In this document: piece by piece, positions 37,017 to 45,784 of the stretch
How the letters are laid out: the number at the start of each line of letters is the position of its first letter
Numbering within the stretch: the stretch's first letter is position 1
Source of the DNA: an uncultured Lachnospira sp.
GTDB taxonomy: Bacteria > Bacillota > Clostridia > Lachnospirales > Lachnospiraceae
Direction: 5' to 3'
DNA: 64,000 nt
Assembly: GCA_910589305.1 (NCBI GenBank)
Contig: CAJUTV010000009.1
Span: 107,442 to 171,441, forward strand
Made by a program: the position numbers and the translations under genes
The notes under the pieces: model-generated
What the model was told of the DNA's origin: nothing
The model's input: only the letters and a program-made list of their open reading frames with translations
Databases searched by the model: none

Positions 37017-37439
37017 AATATTAAATTTAATAACAATATAACTTTATTTATATATTTATAATAATGAAATGATATTTATAAAACAATAAAAAGAACATAT
37101 GTTTAATAATTGTTTCACGTGAAACAATTATTAATAAAGTATTTATATTTTAAAAATATAAATAAACTAAATATTCAAAAAGTTTCAAAATATTGAGTAC
37201 AATAATTGACCTTTAGAAAAAATCGCTATAAAATATATAAAGAAAGTGTTTAAACAAATTTTTCAATAAAATAGATATTTATAATCTGTTTTAATACTTT
37301 GTAGTCTCATTGCTTTTCATAGTATTTTAGCAGAAGTTTATATTTTTGCTAAAACAGATAAGTCTAATTTTATATAAAAAATAGAAAGTTTATTTGATGA
37401 GATTAATTATATAAATTTAAAAGAAAAAAGGAGATTTTT
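37017..37439. other. Intergenic region between centromere array and aminotransferase gene
   Basis: This 420-bp A+T-rich gap contains the chromosome-type parS at 37111-37126. The remainder includes the leader of the aminotransferase gene; no other structure was recognised. Confidence 0.5.
37103..37134. promoter_or_regulatory. Chromosome-type parS site
   Basis: TGTTTCACGTGAAACA at 37111-37126 is a perfect 16-bp palindrome and a full match to the parS consensus bound by chromosomal ParB/Spo0J proteins. The symmetry extends to 32 bp (TTAATAAT on the left, ATTATTAA on the right). It differs completely from the TGAACTNAGTTCA sites 100 bp away, so a second ParB may act here. Confidence 0.85.
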
Positions 37440-38633
37440 ATGCTTATATCAGATAAAATGTATGAATTGGGAAGTAAAAGGTCTGTCATTCGAGACTTAT
37501 TTGAATATGGAAAAATGAGGGTTCAAGAAGTTGGTGCTGAGAATGTATATGATTTTAGTCTTGGAAATCCTACAGTTCCTGCTCCAAATTGTGTTAATGA
37601 AACAATAATAGAACTTATAAAAGAATTAGATTCTATTTCTTTACATGGATATACATCTGCACAAGGAGATTTGCAAACTAGACAAGCAATAGCAAATTAT
37701 TTAAATGATACATATATGACAAATTTTAAGGCAGATAATTTTTATATAACAGTTGGAGCGGCAGCTTCTCTTAGCATTGTTTTAAGAGCATTAATGGTAT
37801 CTCCAGAAGATGAGGTTATTGCAATTGCACCATTTTTTCCTGAATATTCAGTGTTTGTAACATCAGCAGGTGCAAAATTTAAGATGGTACCACCTGATAC
37901 AAAGGAATTTCAAATTTGTTTTGAAGAGCTTGAAAAGATTATTAATGTAAATACAAAAGCAATCATTATAAATTCACCAAATAATCCATCAGGGGCTGTA
38001 TATAGTGAAGATACAATTGTTAAACTTTCTAATTTATTAAAGAAAAAATCAAAAGAAATAGGACATGACATATTTATTATAAGTGATGAGCCATATAGAG
38101 AAATTGTATATGATGGGGTTTGTGTTCCATATATTACAAAATATTATGATAATACAATAGTATGTTATTCATATAGTAAGTCTTTATCACTTCCAGGTGA
38201 AAGAATTGGCTTTGTATTAGTTCCAGATGAAGTGGTGGAAAGCAAGCGTTTATATGCGGCTGTTGCAGGAGCTGGAAGAGCATTAGGCTATGTGTGTGCG
38301 CCAAGTATGTTCCAAAAAGTTATTGTTAAATGTATAGGGCAAACAGGTGATATTAATATTTATAAGAAAAATCGTGATATTTTATATGATGGATTGACTC
38401 AATTAGGATATGAATGTTTTAAGCCATCAGGTGCTTTCTATATGTTTGTAAAGGCATTAGAGGAAAGTGATGAGGCATTTTGTAATAAAGCGAAGGAGGA
38501 AGACCTATTATTAGTGCCAGCAACAGGCTTTGGCTGTCCTGGTTATGTAAGAATTTCTTATTGTGTTGATGAAGAAATGATAAAACGTTCATTTGCAGCT
38601 TTTAAAAGATTAAAAGAAAAATATAGTAGTTAA
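37440..38633 (+). CDS. PLP-dependent aminotransferase (class I/II)
   Basis: A 397-residue fold-type I aminotransferase. The PLP-Lys lies in CYSYSKSLSLPGERIG (near residue 240), with INSPNNPSGAVY, IISDEPYREIVYDG and the C-terminal Arg in YVRISYC. It is of the aspartate/aromatic aminotransferase group; the amino donor is not determined. AAAAGGAG precedes the ATG. It begins 300 bp after the parS site and its codon use is like the chromosomal-type genes, so the plasmid-like block seems to end before it. Confidence 0.9.
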   Translation: MLISDKMYELGSKRSVIRDLFEYGKMRVQEVGAENVYDFSLGNPTVPAPNCVNETIIELIKELDSISLHGYTSAQGDLQTRQAIANYLNDTYMTNFKADNFYITVGAAASLSIVLRALMVSPEDEVIAIAPFFPEYSVFVTSAGAKFKMVPPDTKEFQICFEELEKIINVNTKAIIINSPNNPSGAVYSEDTIVKLSNLLKKKSKEIGHDIFIISDEPYREIVYDGVCVPYITKYYDNTIVCYSYSKSLSLPGERIGFVLVPDEVVESKRLYAAVAGAGRALGYVCAPSMFQKVIVKCIGQTGDINIYKKNRDILYDGLTQLGYECFKPSGAFYMFVKALEESDEAFCNKAKEEDLLLVPATGFGCPGYVRISYCVDEEMIKRSFAAFKRLKEKYSS

Positions 38634-38705
38634 ATTTTTGTGGATAGTAATGAGTGTTTCTTATGAAAAGTTACAAAAAATAAAGACTTAATTTATAAGG
38701 TTATA

Positions 38706-38843
38706 GTTAAGCAGATATTCGCAATCCGTTACGCTACTTGCTTGGGTATTTGACACCCTAACCTTATAGGTACTATCGTAACGCAAGTCCCCACTCCCAC
38801 TTATGCCTTTGCAGCATTGAAGTGGGGGACTTCCTTGATGAGG
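38706..38843 (-). mobile_element. TTTAA-targeting small repeat, copy 5 (complete, reverse)
   Basis: This 138-bp copy reads on the minus strand. Its left end follows TTTAA (38848-38844), then CCTCATCAAGGAAGTCCCCC with mirror arm AAGTGGG, TTACGATAG, a hairpin GGGTGTCAAATACCC and the right end CGGATTGCGAATATCTGCTT ending TTAAC. It lies between the aminotransferase and nitroreductase genes. Confidence 0.85.
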
Positions 38844-38903
38844 TTAAAAAATAGAAATATTCTTAGTTTAGAAATATGATAAAAATTTTAAGGAGAAAAT
38901 ATA

Positions 38904-39443
38904 ATGAATTTTGATGATGTAATTAATCAGCGTAGAAGTATCAGAAATTATAAGGAAACAGAACCTATTGAAAAAAGAGAAATAGAACAGATGGTTGAAG
39001 CTGCACTGATGGCACCATCGTGGAAAAATTCAGAGACAGCTAGATATTATGTTTCTTTATCACAAGATTATATAAAGATGGTTATGGAATGCTTGCCAGA
39101 ATTTAATCAAAGAAATTCTTTGAATGCAGGTGCATTGGTTGTAACAACATTTAAAAAGAATATAGCAGGTTTTGATAATGGGGGACAACCTGTAAATGAA
39201 GTAGGACAAGGATGGGGTTGTTATGATTTAGGACTATCTAATGAAAACTTTGTTTTAAAGGCAGCACAGATGGGATATGGAACATTAATAATGGGAATTA
39301 GAGATGGCGAAAAGTTAAGAGAGATATTTAATATTTCACAGAATGAAGAAGTTGTTGCAGTAATTGCGGTTGGCAAAGCTGAAACATTGCCTGTGGCGCC
39401 TAAAAGACGAGAACTGTCAGAAGTGGTAAAATTTTTTCAATAA
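38904..39443 (+). CDS. Nitroreductase-family flavoprotein
   Basis: A 179-residue FMN-dependent nitroreductase-fold protein. The N-terminal RRSIRNYKE box binds the FMN phosphate, AALMAPSWKNSETARYYV is the second motif and the C-terminal AVIAVGKAE closes the fold. The family reduces nitro-compounds, quinones or enoates with NAD(P)H; substrate unknown. AAGGAG precedes the ATG. At the short end of the family length range. Confidence 0.87.
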   Translation: MNFDDVINQRRSIRNYKETEPIEKREIEQMVEAALMAPSWKNSETARYYVSLSQDYIKMVMECLPEFNQRNSLNAGALVVTTFKKNIAGFDNGGQPVNEVGQGWGCYDLGLSNENFVLKAAQMGYGTLIMGIRDGEKLREIFNISQNEEVVAVIAVGKAETLPVAPKRRELSEVVKFFQ

Positions 39444-39664
39444 TGAAACGAATATATAAGTAGTAATAAAAAATAATGAAACTTTTTATAAATTGAGATA
39501 ATTTATAAAGGATAGTTTATGGAAAATTATACAAAATGGTTCATTATACAAAATAATGCAAAATAGTGTAAAATAAGTAACTTTATTGTAAAATATAAAT
39601 TTTTTATTGTGGAATAAAAGACCTATTATTAAAAATTAAGTAGATAATTGAAGGGAAATAGATT

Positions 39665-40447
39665 ATGGTATATACAGAGTATCAACAATATATGAAGCAT
39701 TTTTTTGAGCAGTATTATTATAAGCTTTCTCAAGATGAATGTAGTATTAAGCTTCCTCTTGATATAAGTGAAAAAGAGATGTGGAGTGATGATGCCAACC
39801 CCAAAGAAGAATGGAAAAAATGGAAGTTGGTTCCAGCTTCAATCAGTGAAAAAGAAATAGAAGATTTAGAAAATGAAATTGCTGTAAAACTTCCACTTTC
39901 TTTAAAAGCTTTTCTTACAGTTTATTATCATTATTTTGAATACCCAATTGGGCGAAATTCATTTTCAGAACATTTTGAAGCGATAAAAGATGCTTGGAAC
40001 CCAATACTTGTCCAATATGGATATTTACCTTTTACATGGGATAAAGATGGTTATTATATTCGTTGTATCAAGTTAGACCAAATGCCCAATGAGGAAAGAT
40101 GTGGTATATATCAAATTGACCATGAATTACTCTTTGATTTTGATGAGGAAACTATTGAAAAACAACAAATAGATAAAAATATGGAATTTATTTCACATAA
40201 TTTACTTACATATCTTGATGACATTCTTAATGATAAGGATAAAGATTCTTTAATGGAAGCCGCCCAAAAAGCTGTTTTGTCTGCATTAAAAAATGAATGT
40301 GGAATTGTAAATTTTAAAGATTTTGTTGAAAAAAGGAATAAAGATTTTGAAAGTATAAATGAAATTCTTAAACCAATACAAAAAAAGTATGTTTTATCAG
40401 ATGATGATATGGAAAATATTTTAGATGTATTGGAGTATAGATTCTAA
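39665..40447 (+). CDS. SUKH-superfamily (SMI1/KNR4) protein
   Basis: A 260-residue soluble protein with a SUKH fold: ISEKEIEDLENEIAVKLPLS followed by LKAFLTVYYHYFEYP (residues about 59-95) is the typical opening, and acidic loops and DFDEE segments follow. SUKH proteins are commonly immunity proteins against contact-dependent or polymorphic toxins, but no toxin gene is adjacent, so a housekeeping or orphan-immunity role is open. AAGGGAAA lies before the ATG. Confidence 0.72.
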   Translation: MVYTEYQQYMKHFFEQYYYKLSQDECSIKLPLDISEKEMWSDDANPKEEWKKWKLVPASISEKEIEDLENEIAVKLPLSLKAFLTVYYHYFEYPIGRNSFSEHFEAIKDAWNPILVQYGYLPFTWDKDGYYIRCIKLDQMPNEERCGIYQIDHELLFDFDEETIEKQQIDKNMEFISHNLLTYLDDILNDKDKDSLMEAAQKAVLSALKNECGIVNFKDFVEKRNKDFESINEILKPIQKKYVLSDDDMENILDVLEYRF

Positions 40448-40537
40448 TTTTATATTTATTTTTATAAGCCATGAATGAAATGCTATAGTTTTTAAATTTA
40501 TTTTTAGTTATTTATAACAGTGAATAAAGAAGTTTAA

Positions 40538-40670
40538 CCTCATTAAGGAAGTCCCCCATTTCAATGCTACAAAGGCATAAGTGGGGGACTTGCGTTACGA
40601 TAGCAGCTATGAGGTTAGGGTGTCAAACACCCGAGCAAGTAGCGTAGCGGATTGCGAATATCCGCTTAAC
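40538..40670 (+). mobile_element. TTTAA-targeting small repeat, copy 6 (complete, reference copy)
   Basis: 133 bp directly after TTTAA (40533-40537). In order: CCTCATTAAGG, hairpin AGTCCCCCATTT/AAGTGGGGGACT, TGCGTTACGATAGCAGCTA, TGAGGTTAGG, hairpin GGGTGTCAAACACCC, GAGCAAGTAGCGTA and right-end hairpin GCGGAT-TGCGAAT-ATCCGC followed by TTAAC. The outer AACCTCAT also pairs with ATGAGGTT in the middle. Confidence 0.88.
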
Positions 40671-40950
40671 TAAAGATATATAAGCTATTCGATGGTAAAT
40701 ATATATTGTTACAGTCAAGTAGCTCTTCATAATTAGTTTTTTTATTTGTTTATAACTTTATTATAACTTTGTGGGATTTTGCTAGAAATTTAAGTTTTTG
40801 TTAAAGATAGTTAAACTCCTGCTTAAAAAGTGGCGTGATTTTCTAATAAAATTAAAAAAAAATACAAAATATAGTTGAGTTTATATTGATATATACTATA
40901 TTTTATATTATTTTACATCTAATGTAATGATTTTATAGTTTATTATTTAA

Positions 40951-41068
40951 CTTTATTAAGGAGGTCATCCATTTTAATGTCACAGACGTATAAATACGGA
41001 CTTGCGTTGTGACAGCAGTTAGGTGGTTTAAGCAAGTAGCACACCGAATTGTGTGTATTTGCTTGAAC
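40951..41068 (+). mobile_element. TTTAA-targeting small repeat, copy 7 (degenerate)
   Basis: It follows TTTAA (40946-40950). CTTTATTAAGGAGGTCATCC, CGGACTTGCGTTGTGACAGC, TTTAAGCAAGTAGCACACCG and TTTGCTTGAAC align with the family in the right order but with many changes, so it is an old copy. Confidence 0.7.
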
Positions 41069-41083
41069 TATAAAGTAAAATAA

Positions 41084-42430
41084 TTATAAAATGTGCTTTA
41101 TTAATTTTTGACGTTTTTTATTGCTAAGCAGTGGTATAGAAAGTAATATTGCTTTACATGTGTTATCGGCAATCATACAGTACCACACGGCTGTAAGGTC
41201 TAATTTCCATATATTTACACACAGAAAAGTAAATAATATACGCACACCCCACATTCCAAAAGCTTCTATGATAAAAGAGTAATGAGTTTTTCCAAGACCA
41301 TAATAAATGCCTTGAGAAACAACCATAAGACCAAAGAAAGGCTCTGAAAATGCAACAAGCTTAAGCATTTTAGCTCCAATTAAAACAATTTGTTCACTGT
41401 TAGTAAATACACTCATTAATGGAGTTGCAATAAAGTATAATAGTATGCCACTGGTCAACATGATTACAATGGTTACAATAATACTAAGAGAACAAATCGT
41501 TTCAAATTTTTTTTGATTTCCTTCTCCTAATGATATTCCTATAAGTGTTGATGTTGCCGTTCTAAGTCCATAACCAGAAGTGTAAAAAATAGTTTCTGCA
41601 GTAACAGCAATAGAATGTGCTGCAAAAGTAGTAGTTCCCATGCTTGATACCATTCCAGCAAATACAATATAACCAAAGCTAGATACAAGACTTGTTCCTA
41701 AGACTGGAATGCTTATATTGGCACATGCCTTTAATATATTAAAATCTGGTTTGAGTGTTTTAAAATTCCAATTTAAAAGTGTATTCTGTTTATATGCAAT
41801 AAACATAAATATTCCGCCAAATGTGTAAGATATAGCAGAAGCGATAGCTGCACCTACAACGCCCATATTAAATCCATATATTAATATTGCGTTAAGCACA
41901 GCATTGACAATATTACTTCCTATACTTATAAACATAGGTGTTTTTGTATCTTTTGTTCCTCTTATAGCTGCTCCCATAATATAATTTATTGAGCGGAAAA
42001 TTAAAGGTAAACTTATTATAAAAAAGTACATGCTTGCATCTGCTTGAACAGCAGGTTCAGCACCCATCCAAACAGGAATATAAGGACTTAAGAAAATACA
42101 TATAAATTCAATAATTATTCCACTTACAATACTGATTAAAAATGCCTGACGAGATATTTTTTGTATCATTAAATGGTCATTGCTGCCAAGCGCTCTTGAT
42201 ATCAGTGCAAGTATGCCTACACCAAAAGCTGAAAATGTACTGCCAATTAACCAAGTTATAGTTGTTGTTACACTGACAGCGGCGGTTGCTTGTTCACCAA
42301 GCCGTCCTACCATAGCTGTATCTATATATTGAAGTAATATAGAAAGTATCTGTTCTATTATAGTAGGTATAGATAAGGTAATTAATGCTTTAAATAATTC
42401 TTTTTGGAATGAATTTATTTTATATTTCAT
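41084..42430 (-). CDS. MATE-family efflux transporter (second)
   Basis: A 448-residue polytopic membrane protein with about 12 helices. TIIEQILSILLQYIDTAMVG opens the first bundle and ISIPVLGTSLVSSFGYIVFA the second, as expected for MATE antiporters. It is only distantly similar to the MATE protein at 12696-14021 and closer to the NorM-like group. GGAGA precedes the ATG. The substrate is unknown. Confidence 0.9.
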   Translation of the reverse strand: MKYKINSFQKELFKALITLSIPTIIEQILSILLQYIDTAMVGRLGEQATAAVSVTTTITWLIGSTFSAFGVGILALISRALGSNDHLMIQKISRQAFLISIVSGIIIEFICIFLSPYIPVWMGAEPAVQADASMYFFIISLPLIFRSINYIMGAAIRGTKDTKTPMFISIGSNIVNAVLNAILIYGFNMGVVGAAIASAISYTFGGIFMFIAYKQNTLLNWNFKTLKPDFNILKACANISIPVLGTSLVSSFGYIVFAGMVSSMGTTTFAAHSIAVTAETIFYTSGYGLRTATSTLIGISLGEGNQKKFETICSLSIIVTIVIMLTSGILLYFIATPLMSVFTNSEQIVLIGAKMLKLVAFSEPFFGLMVVSQGIYYGLGKTHYSFIIEAFGMWGVRILFTFLCVNIWKLDLTAVWYCMIADNTCKAILLSIPLLSNKKRQKLIKHIL

Positions 42431-42714
42431 TTAAAATCTCCAAATATAGTGTAAATTTGTTATTTATAACCTTATTGATATTTTGCAGTATTTTAATAAG
42501 GGTGCAAATGTTTGTTAAAACAAATAAATTTATGTTAATGAATACAATTAAATTTTTATTGTAATATTATAAATTTTACTGTGGCTATTATATATCATTT
42601 TAATAGATTATACTAGTAGACCATTTATGTGCAAAATAAATTATTTATATACTTAAATAAGGATTTTTATGGTATATCAAAAGATGAATTATACAAATGA
42701 ATAAGCAAACTTTC

Positions 42715-42766
42715 TTGACTTCATAATATAAGTATAGTACTATTTTTTTAGTTAGTTTAAACTAAC
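42715..42766 (+). promoter_or_regulatory. Promoter and iron-type operator of the DUF3793 gene
   Basis: TTGACT (42715-42720) and TACTAT (42738-42743) are 17 bp apart. GTTAGTTTAAACTAAC (42751-42766), a perfect 16-bp palindrome, covers the expected transcription start. The same operator type is found before feoA and feoB. Confidence 0.65.
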
Positions 42767-42785
42767 GTATAGGGGGGGGAAAAGT

Positions 42786-43430
42786 ATGAGTCAAGATATG
42801 TTTGAAATGATTAAAAAGATGGATAGGAATAATTTTGAAACTCAATTTGCATTACAATGCAGTCCATTTATTACAGGATTAAAAGTTTCTAATTTATTTG
42901 CAATATCAATATTACAATATAGCAAATTAGAGTATATTTTAACAGTTAGTAATTATTCTTTTAAAAGATTATATTATACAAAAAATAAGGTTATATATCT
43001 TTTATATGATGAAAAAAAATTGAAGGAATATTTAAGAAAAGACATAGTTAGAAAGATTCTTTATAAGTTAGGATATCCTTATAATACGCATAAAGATATT
43101 GATAAGCTGCTTGTTATATTTAAAGAAAAATATGCAAGATATATGGAAAAAAAAGAGGCATTTCCACATGAAATGGGCATTTTTCTTGGTTATCCCATTG
43201 AGGATGTTGTAGGCTATCTTAAAAATAACGGAGAGAATAGTGCATGTGTGGGATACTGGAAGGTTTATAAAAATGTAGAAGAAAAACAAAATCTTTTTAG
43301 AGAATTTGAATATGCAAAAGAAAGTGTAATACGTTGTTTGGCACAAGGCATGAATATATTAGATGTAATGAAATATTATAGTTGTAAAGATGAAATTTTA
43401 TCATTTAATAAATGGAATATATTTAATTAA
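42786..43430 (+). CDS. DUF3793-family protein
   Basis: A 214-residue soluble protein matching DUF3793: LQCSPFITGLKVSNLF near residue 23, FPHEMGIFLGYPIEDVVGYL near 125 and GYWKVYKNVEEKQNLF near 158. No activity is established. In Clostridia the family often occurs near flavodoxin and ferrous-iron genes, which agrees with the operator it shares with feoA and feoB here. The ATG follows AGGGGGGGGAAAAG, an unusually G-rich ribosome site. Confidence 0.8.
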   Translation: MSQDMFEMIKKMDRNNFETQFALQCSPFITGLKVSNLFAISILQYSKLEYILTVSNYSFKRLYYTKNKVIYLLYDEKKLKEYLRKDIVRKILYKLGYPYNTHKDIDKLLVIFKEKYARYMEKKEAFPHEMGIFLGYPIEDVVGYLKNNGENSACVGYWKVYKNVEEKQNLFREFEYAKESVIRCLAQGMNILDVMKYYSCKDEILSFNKWNIFN

Positions 43431-43549
43431 TGCTAAAAATGAGACTTGCTAGTAGAATAAGCCGTTTGATAAATTTAATTTTTAATTAGACTAATTATAT
43501 TAATTATATTATTATTAATTATATTATTAGTAAATATTAAAATATTCAG

Positions 43550-43773
43550 TGGGGCTGTCACATGAAGGATAAAATATACAAGTTGTTGTTTAATCTCATC
43601 AAGAAAGTTCCCTTCACTTCAAGATTGCAGAAGCTTAAGTGAAGGAACGGACTTGCCTTGTGATAGCAGCTACATGGTTTGAATAAATAGCGCAATGGAT
43701 TGCAAATATCCGCTTTGACTATGATTATATTTTATAATATCTTGTATTTAATTTCCTTAATATGACAGCCCCA
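43550..43773. terminator. Long terminator hairpin split by a mobile repeat
   Basis: TGGGGCTGTCA (43550-43560) pairs with TGACAGCCCCA (43763-43773), and pairing continues inward (AAGGA with TCCTT, TACAAG with CTTGTA) for roughly 33 positions with mismatches; TTTATTTTTT follows. The loop contains repeat copy 8. It separates the convergent DUF3793 and dtxR-type genes. Confidence 0.65.
43594..43719 (+). mobile_element. TTTAA-targeting small repeat, copy 8
   Basis: 126 bp after TTTAA (43589-43593): TCTCATCAAGAAAG, hairpin TTCCCTTCACTT/AAGTGAAGGAA, TTGTGATAGCAGCTACATGG and the right end GGATTGCAAATATCCGCTTT then GAC. The left hairpin keeps its pairing although its bases changed (CCCTTCACTT with AAGTGAAGG), which points to selection for structure. 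Confidence 0.82.
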
Positions 43774-43871
43774 TTTATTTTTTAATTGTATTTTATTAAT
43801 TTTAGCAGGATAAAGTTCTTAAATTTTATATATTTTTGTGTGAATTTTAAGGAGTATATGTTGTCTGATTT

Positions 43872-44237
43872 TTATTTATTGTTGACAAAATTTTTGATTG
43901 CATTAAAACTTTCTTTGCTGATAACATGTTCAATTCGACATGCATCATTCGTAGCTGTTTTTTCATTTACTCCTAATTCAATTAACCATTTTGAAAGAAA
44001 TTCATGGCGTTCATAAATCATTTCTGCAATATCGCGTCCTGATTGTGTAAGTGTAATAAAACCTGCATCAGATACTATAATATGATTTTTTTCACGAAGA
44101 TTTTTCATGGCAACACTGACACTTGATTTTTTAAAACCAAGCTCATTGCAAATATCAACAGAGCGAACAACAGGAAGTGATTTGCTTAATATAAGTATAG
44201 TTTCAAGATAATTTTCTGCTGATTCATTAGTAGTCAT
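43872..44237 (-). CDS. DtxR/MntR-family metal-dependent regulator
   Basis: A 121-residue protein comprising the N-terminal winged helix (SAENYLETILILSKSL, then SVDICNELGFKKSSVSVAMK) and the metal-binding/dimerisation domain (HEFLSKWLIELGV, then ACRIEHVISKESF). It lacks the C-terminal SH3-like domain of DtxR, as MntR does. Iron or manganese sensing is expected; the feo genes and the repeated GTTAG-N6-CTAAY operators nearby favour iron. AGAGGTGG precedes the ATG. It lies 54 bp after the dehydrogenase gene on the same strand. Confidence 0.88.
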   Translation of the reverse strand: MTTNESAENYLETILILSKSLPVVRSVDICNELGFKKSSVSVAMKNLREKNHIIVSDAGFITLTQSGRDIAEMIYERHEFLSKWLIELGVNEKTATNDACRIEHVISKESFNAIKNFVNNK

Positions 44238-44291
44238 ATATTAATAATCCACCTCTTTTTATAAAATAAAAAATATTTGAAAAATTCTATC

Positions 44292-45041
44292 TTAACTTCT
44301 TGCTGCGCCGTCTACAGAAAGTACAACACCTGTTACATAACTTGCCATATCGCTTGCAAGATATAAAAAAGCATTAGCAACATCTTCTGGTTCACCAACA
44401 CGTCCTAGAGGAATAGTTGCTATTAATGGCTTGATAACTTCATCTGGAAGTGCTGCAACCATATCTGTTTTTGTGATACCTGGTGCAACAGCATTGACGC
44501 GAATATTATCTTTTCCCAATTCTCTAGCAAGTGATTTTGTTAAGCCATTGAGCGCAAATTTAGAAGTTGGATATCCAACACCAGAAGGTTGTCCATAAAT
44601 GCTAACCATAGAGCTAGTGTTTAATATAACACCGCCGCCTTGTGCTTTCATTACTTTTGCTGCAGATTGTGCACAATTAAATACAGCTGTTACATTAATT
44701 TTCATAATATTGTCAAAATCTTCTGGTTTATAATCATAGAGACTTTCTCTAGCAGAAATACCAGCGTTATTTACCATAATATCAAATCTGCCAAATGTTT
44801 CTTTGGTAGTATTAACAGCTTTTTCAACTTCTTGTGAATCTTGCAAATTTGGACATAAACCAATTACTTTATAATCAGGATTTAGTTCTTTTAATTTTGC
44901 AAGAGCATTATCAACAGTTTCTTGTTTAGAACCGCATAATGCAACACAAGCACCATTGTCTAAATATGTTTTTACGATTGCAAATCCAATTCCTCTTGTT
45001 CCACCAGTTACCATAGCTACTTTACCTTTTAATAATTCCAT
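44292..45041 (-). CDS. Short-chain dehydrogenase/reductase (BaiA/FabG-like)
   Basis: A 249-residue classical SDR. The NAD(P) motif is TGGTRGIGFA (residues 13-22), NNAG is at about 90, Ser in NTSSMVS, and the catalytic YxxxK is YPTSK near 158; the IRVNAVAPGITKTDM loop follows. The pattern (GGTRGIGFA, VGYPTSKFAL, end SVDGAARS) resembles BaiA-type bile-acid and FabG-type 3-oxoacyl reductases. Substrate is not determined. GGAGG precedes the ATG. It is probably co-transcribed with the DtxR-type gene. Confidence 0.87.
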   Translation of the reverse strand: MELLKGKVAMVTGGTRGIGFAIVKTYLDNGACVALCGSKQETVDNALAKLKELNPDYKVIGLCPNLQDSQEVEKAVNTTKETFGRFDIMVNNAGISARESLYDYKPEDFDNIMKINVTAVFNCAQSAAKVMKAQGGGVILNTSSMVSIYGQPSGVGYPTSKFALNGLTKSLARELGKDNIRVNAVAPGITKTDMVAALPDEVIKPLIATIPLGRVGEPEDVANAFLYLASDMASYVTGVVLSVDGAARS

Positions 45042-45197
45042 AAAAAACCTCCAAATAATATACTATAGAAACAAATCCTATTTATAGAATAACACATTAT
45101 AAAACATAGTCAAGTGATTTTGAAGGTTTATATTCTTTAAAAAATCGCTGTTTTTAGACATTTCTTTTGAAAAATATTAAAATATAGCAAAATATCC

Positions 45198-45229
45198 TTG
45201 ACAACTAATAAAAGTTAGCATATACTAAC
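45198..45229 (+). promoter_or_regulatory. feo promoter with operator over the -10
   Basis: TTGACA (45198-45203) and TATACT (45221-45226) are exactly 17 bp apart. The palindrome GTTAGCATATACTAAC (45214-45229) covers the -10, an ideal site for repression, presumably by the DtxR-type protein with iron. Confidence 0.75.
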
Positions 45230-45364
45230 GGTGAAAGAATTATTTTACAAAATTACAATTTAATTTTATATGTACAATCTTTGTATTTTAGCAAAAATTA
45301 GATTTGTCTATTTAGCAAAAGTTTAAGCTTTAATAAAAATGCTGTGAAATAACGATGAAATTAT

Positions 45365-45402
45365 AAGCAAATAACAGTGCAGATTGCGATTATCTGCTTA
45401 AC
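45365..45402 (+). repeat. TTTAA repeat family, copy 9 (right end only)
   Basis: AAGCAAATAACAGTGCAGAT followed by TGCGATTATCTGCTTAAC matches the family right end with several substitutions. It lies in the feoA leader. Confidence 0.6.
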
Positions 45403-45469
45403 TGCATCAAAAAATATGGTAAAAAATCAAGTGATTATTGATATGACATAAAAGAAAAGAGGTGATATT

Positions 45470-45679
45470 ATGCCTTTAACAATGGCTAAACAAGGGCAAG
45501 AATGTGTTATTAAAAAGATAGGAGGTAAGATAGAAACAAAAAAATTTTTGGAAACTTTAGGATTTGTTGCAGGTTGTGTAGTAATTGTTATATCAGAAGT
45601 TGGAGGAAATCTTATTATTCATATTAAAGATTCTAGGGTAGCTATTGGCAAAGAGATGGCTAATAAAATTTTAATATAA
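45470..45679 (+). CDS. feoA: FeoA-domain protein (first)
   Basis: A 69-residue SH3-like FeoA protein: MPLTMAKQGQECVIKKIGG, then ETLGFVAGCVVIVISEVGGN and the end VAIGKEMANKIL. FeoA proteins assist the FeoB ferrous-iron channel at the cytoplasmic side. AAGAGGTG precedes the ATG. It is the first gene after the operator-controlled promoter. Confidence 0.9.
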   Translation: MPLTMAKQGQECVIKKIGGKIETKKFLETLGFVAGCVVIVISEVGGNLIIHIKDSRVAIGKEMANKILI

Positions 45680-45784
45680 GTTATTATGTAAAAGATTACT
45701 TCACATAAAAGGCAGCTATATAGCTTTGCTAAAATTTGAGCTATTAGTTGTTTATAAAAAAGAGTCGCAGAATGGAGGGTAATT

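Larger units (their letters stand above)
40448..41083. other. Gap filled by two mobile repeats
   Basis: Between the SUKH gene and the convergent MATE gene lie copies 6 and 7 of the TTTAA repeat family, in the same orientation. The 280 bp between them is A+T-rich with no feature recognised. Confidence 0.5.
45042..45469. other. Divergent region between dehydrogenase gene and feoA
   Basis: Contains the regulated feoA promoter (45198-45229) and right-end fragment copy 9 of the mobile repeat (45365-45402). No coding sequence was seen. Confidence 0.5.
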
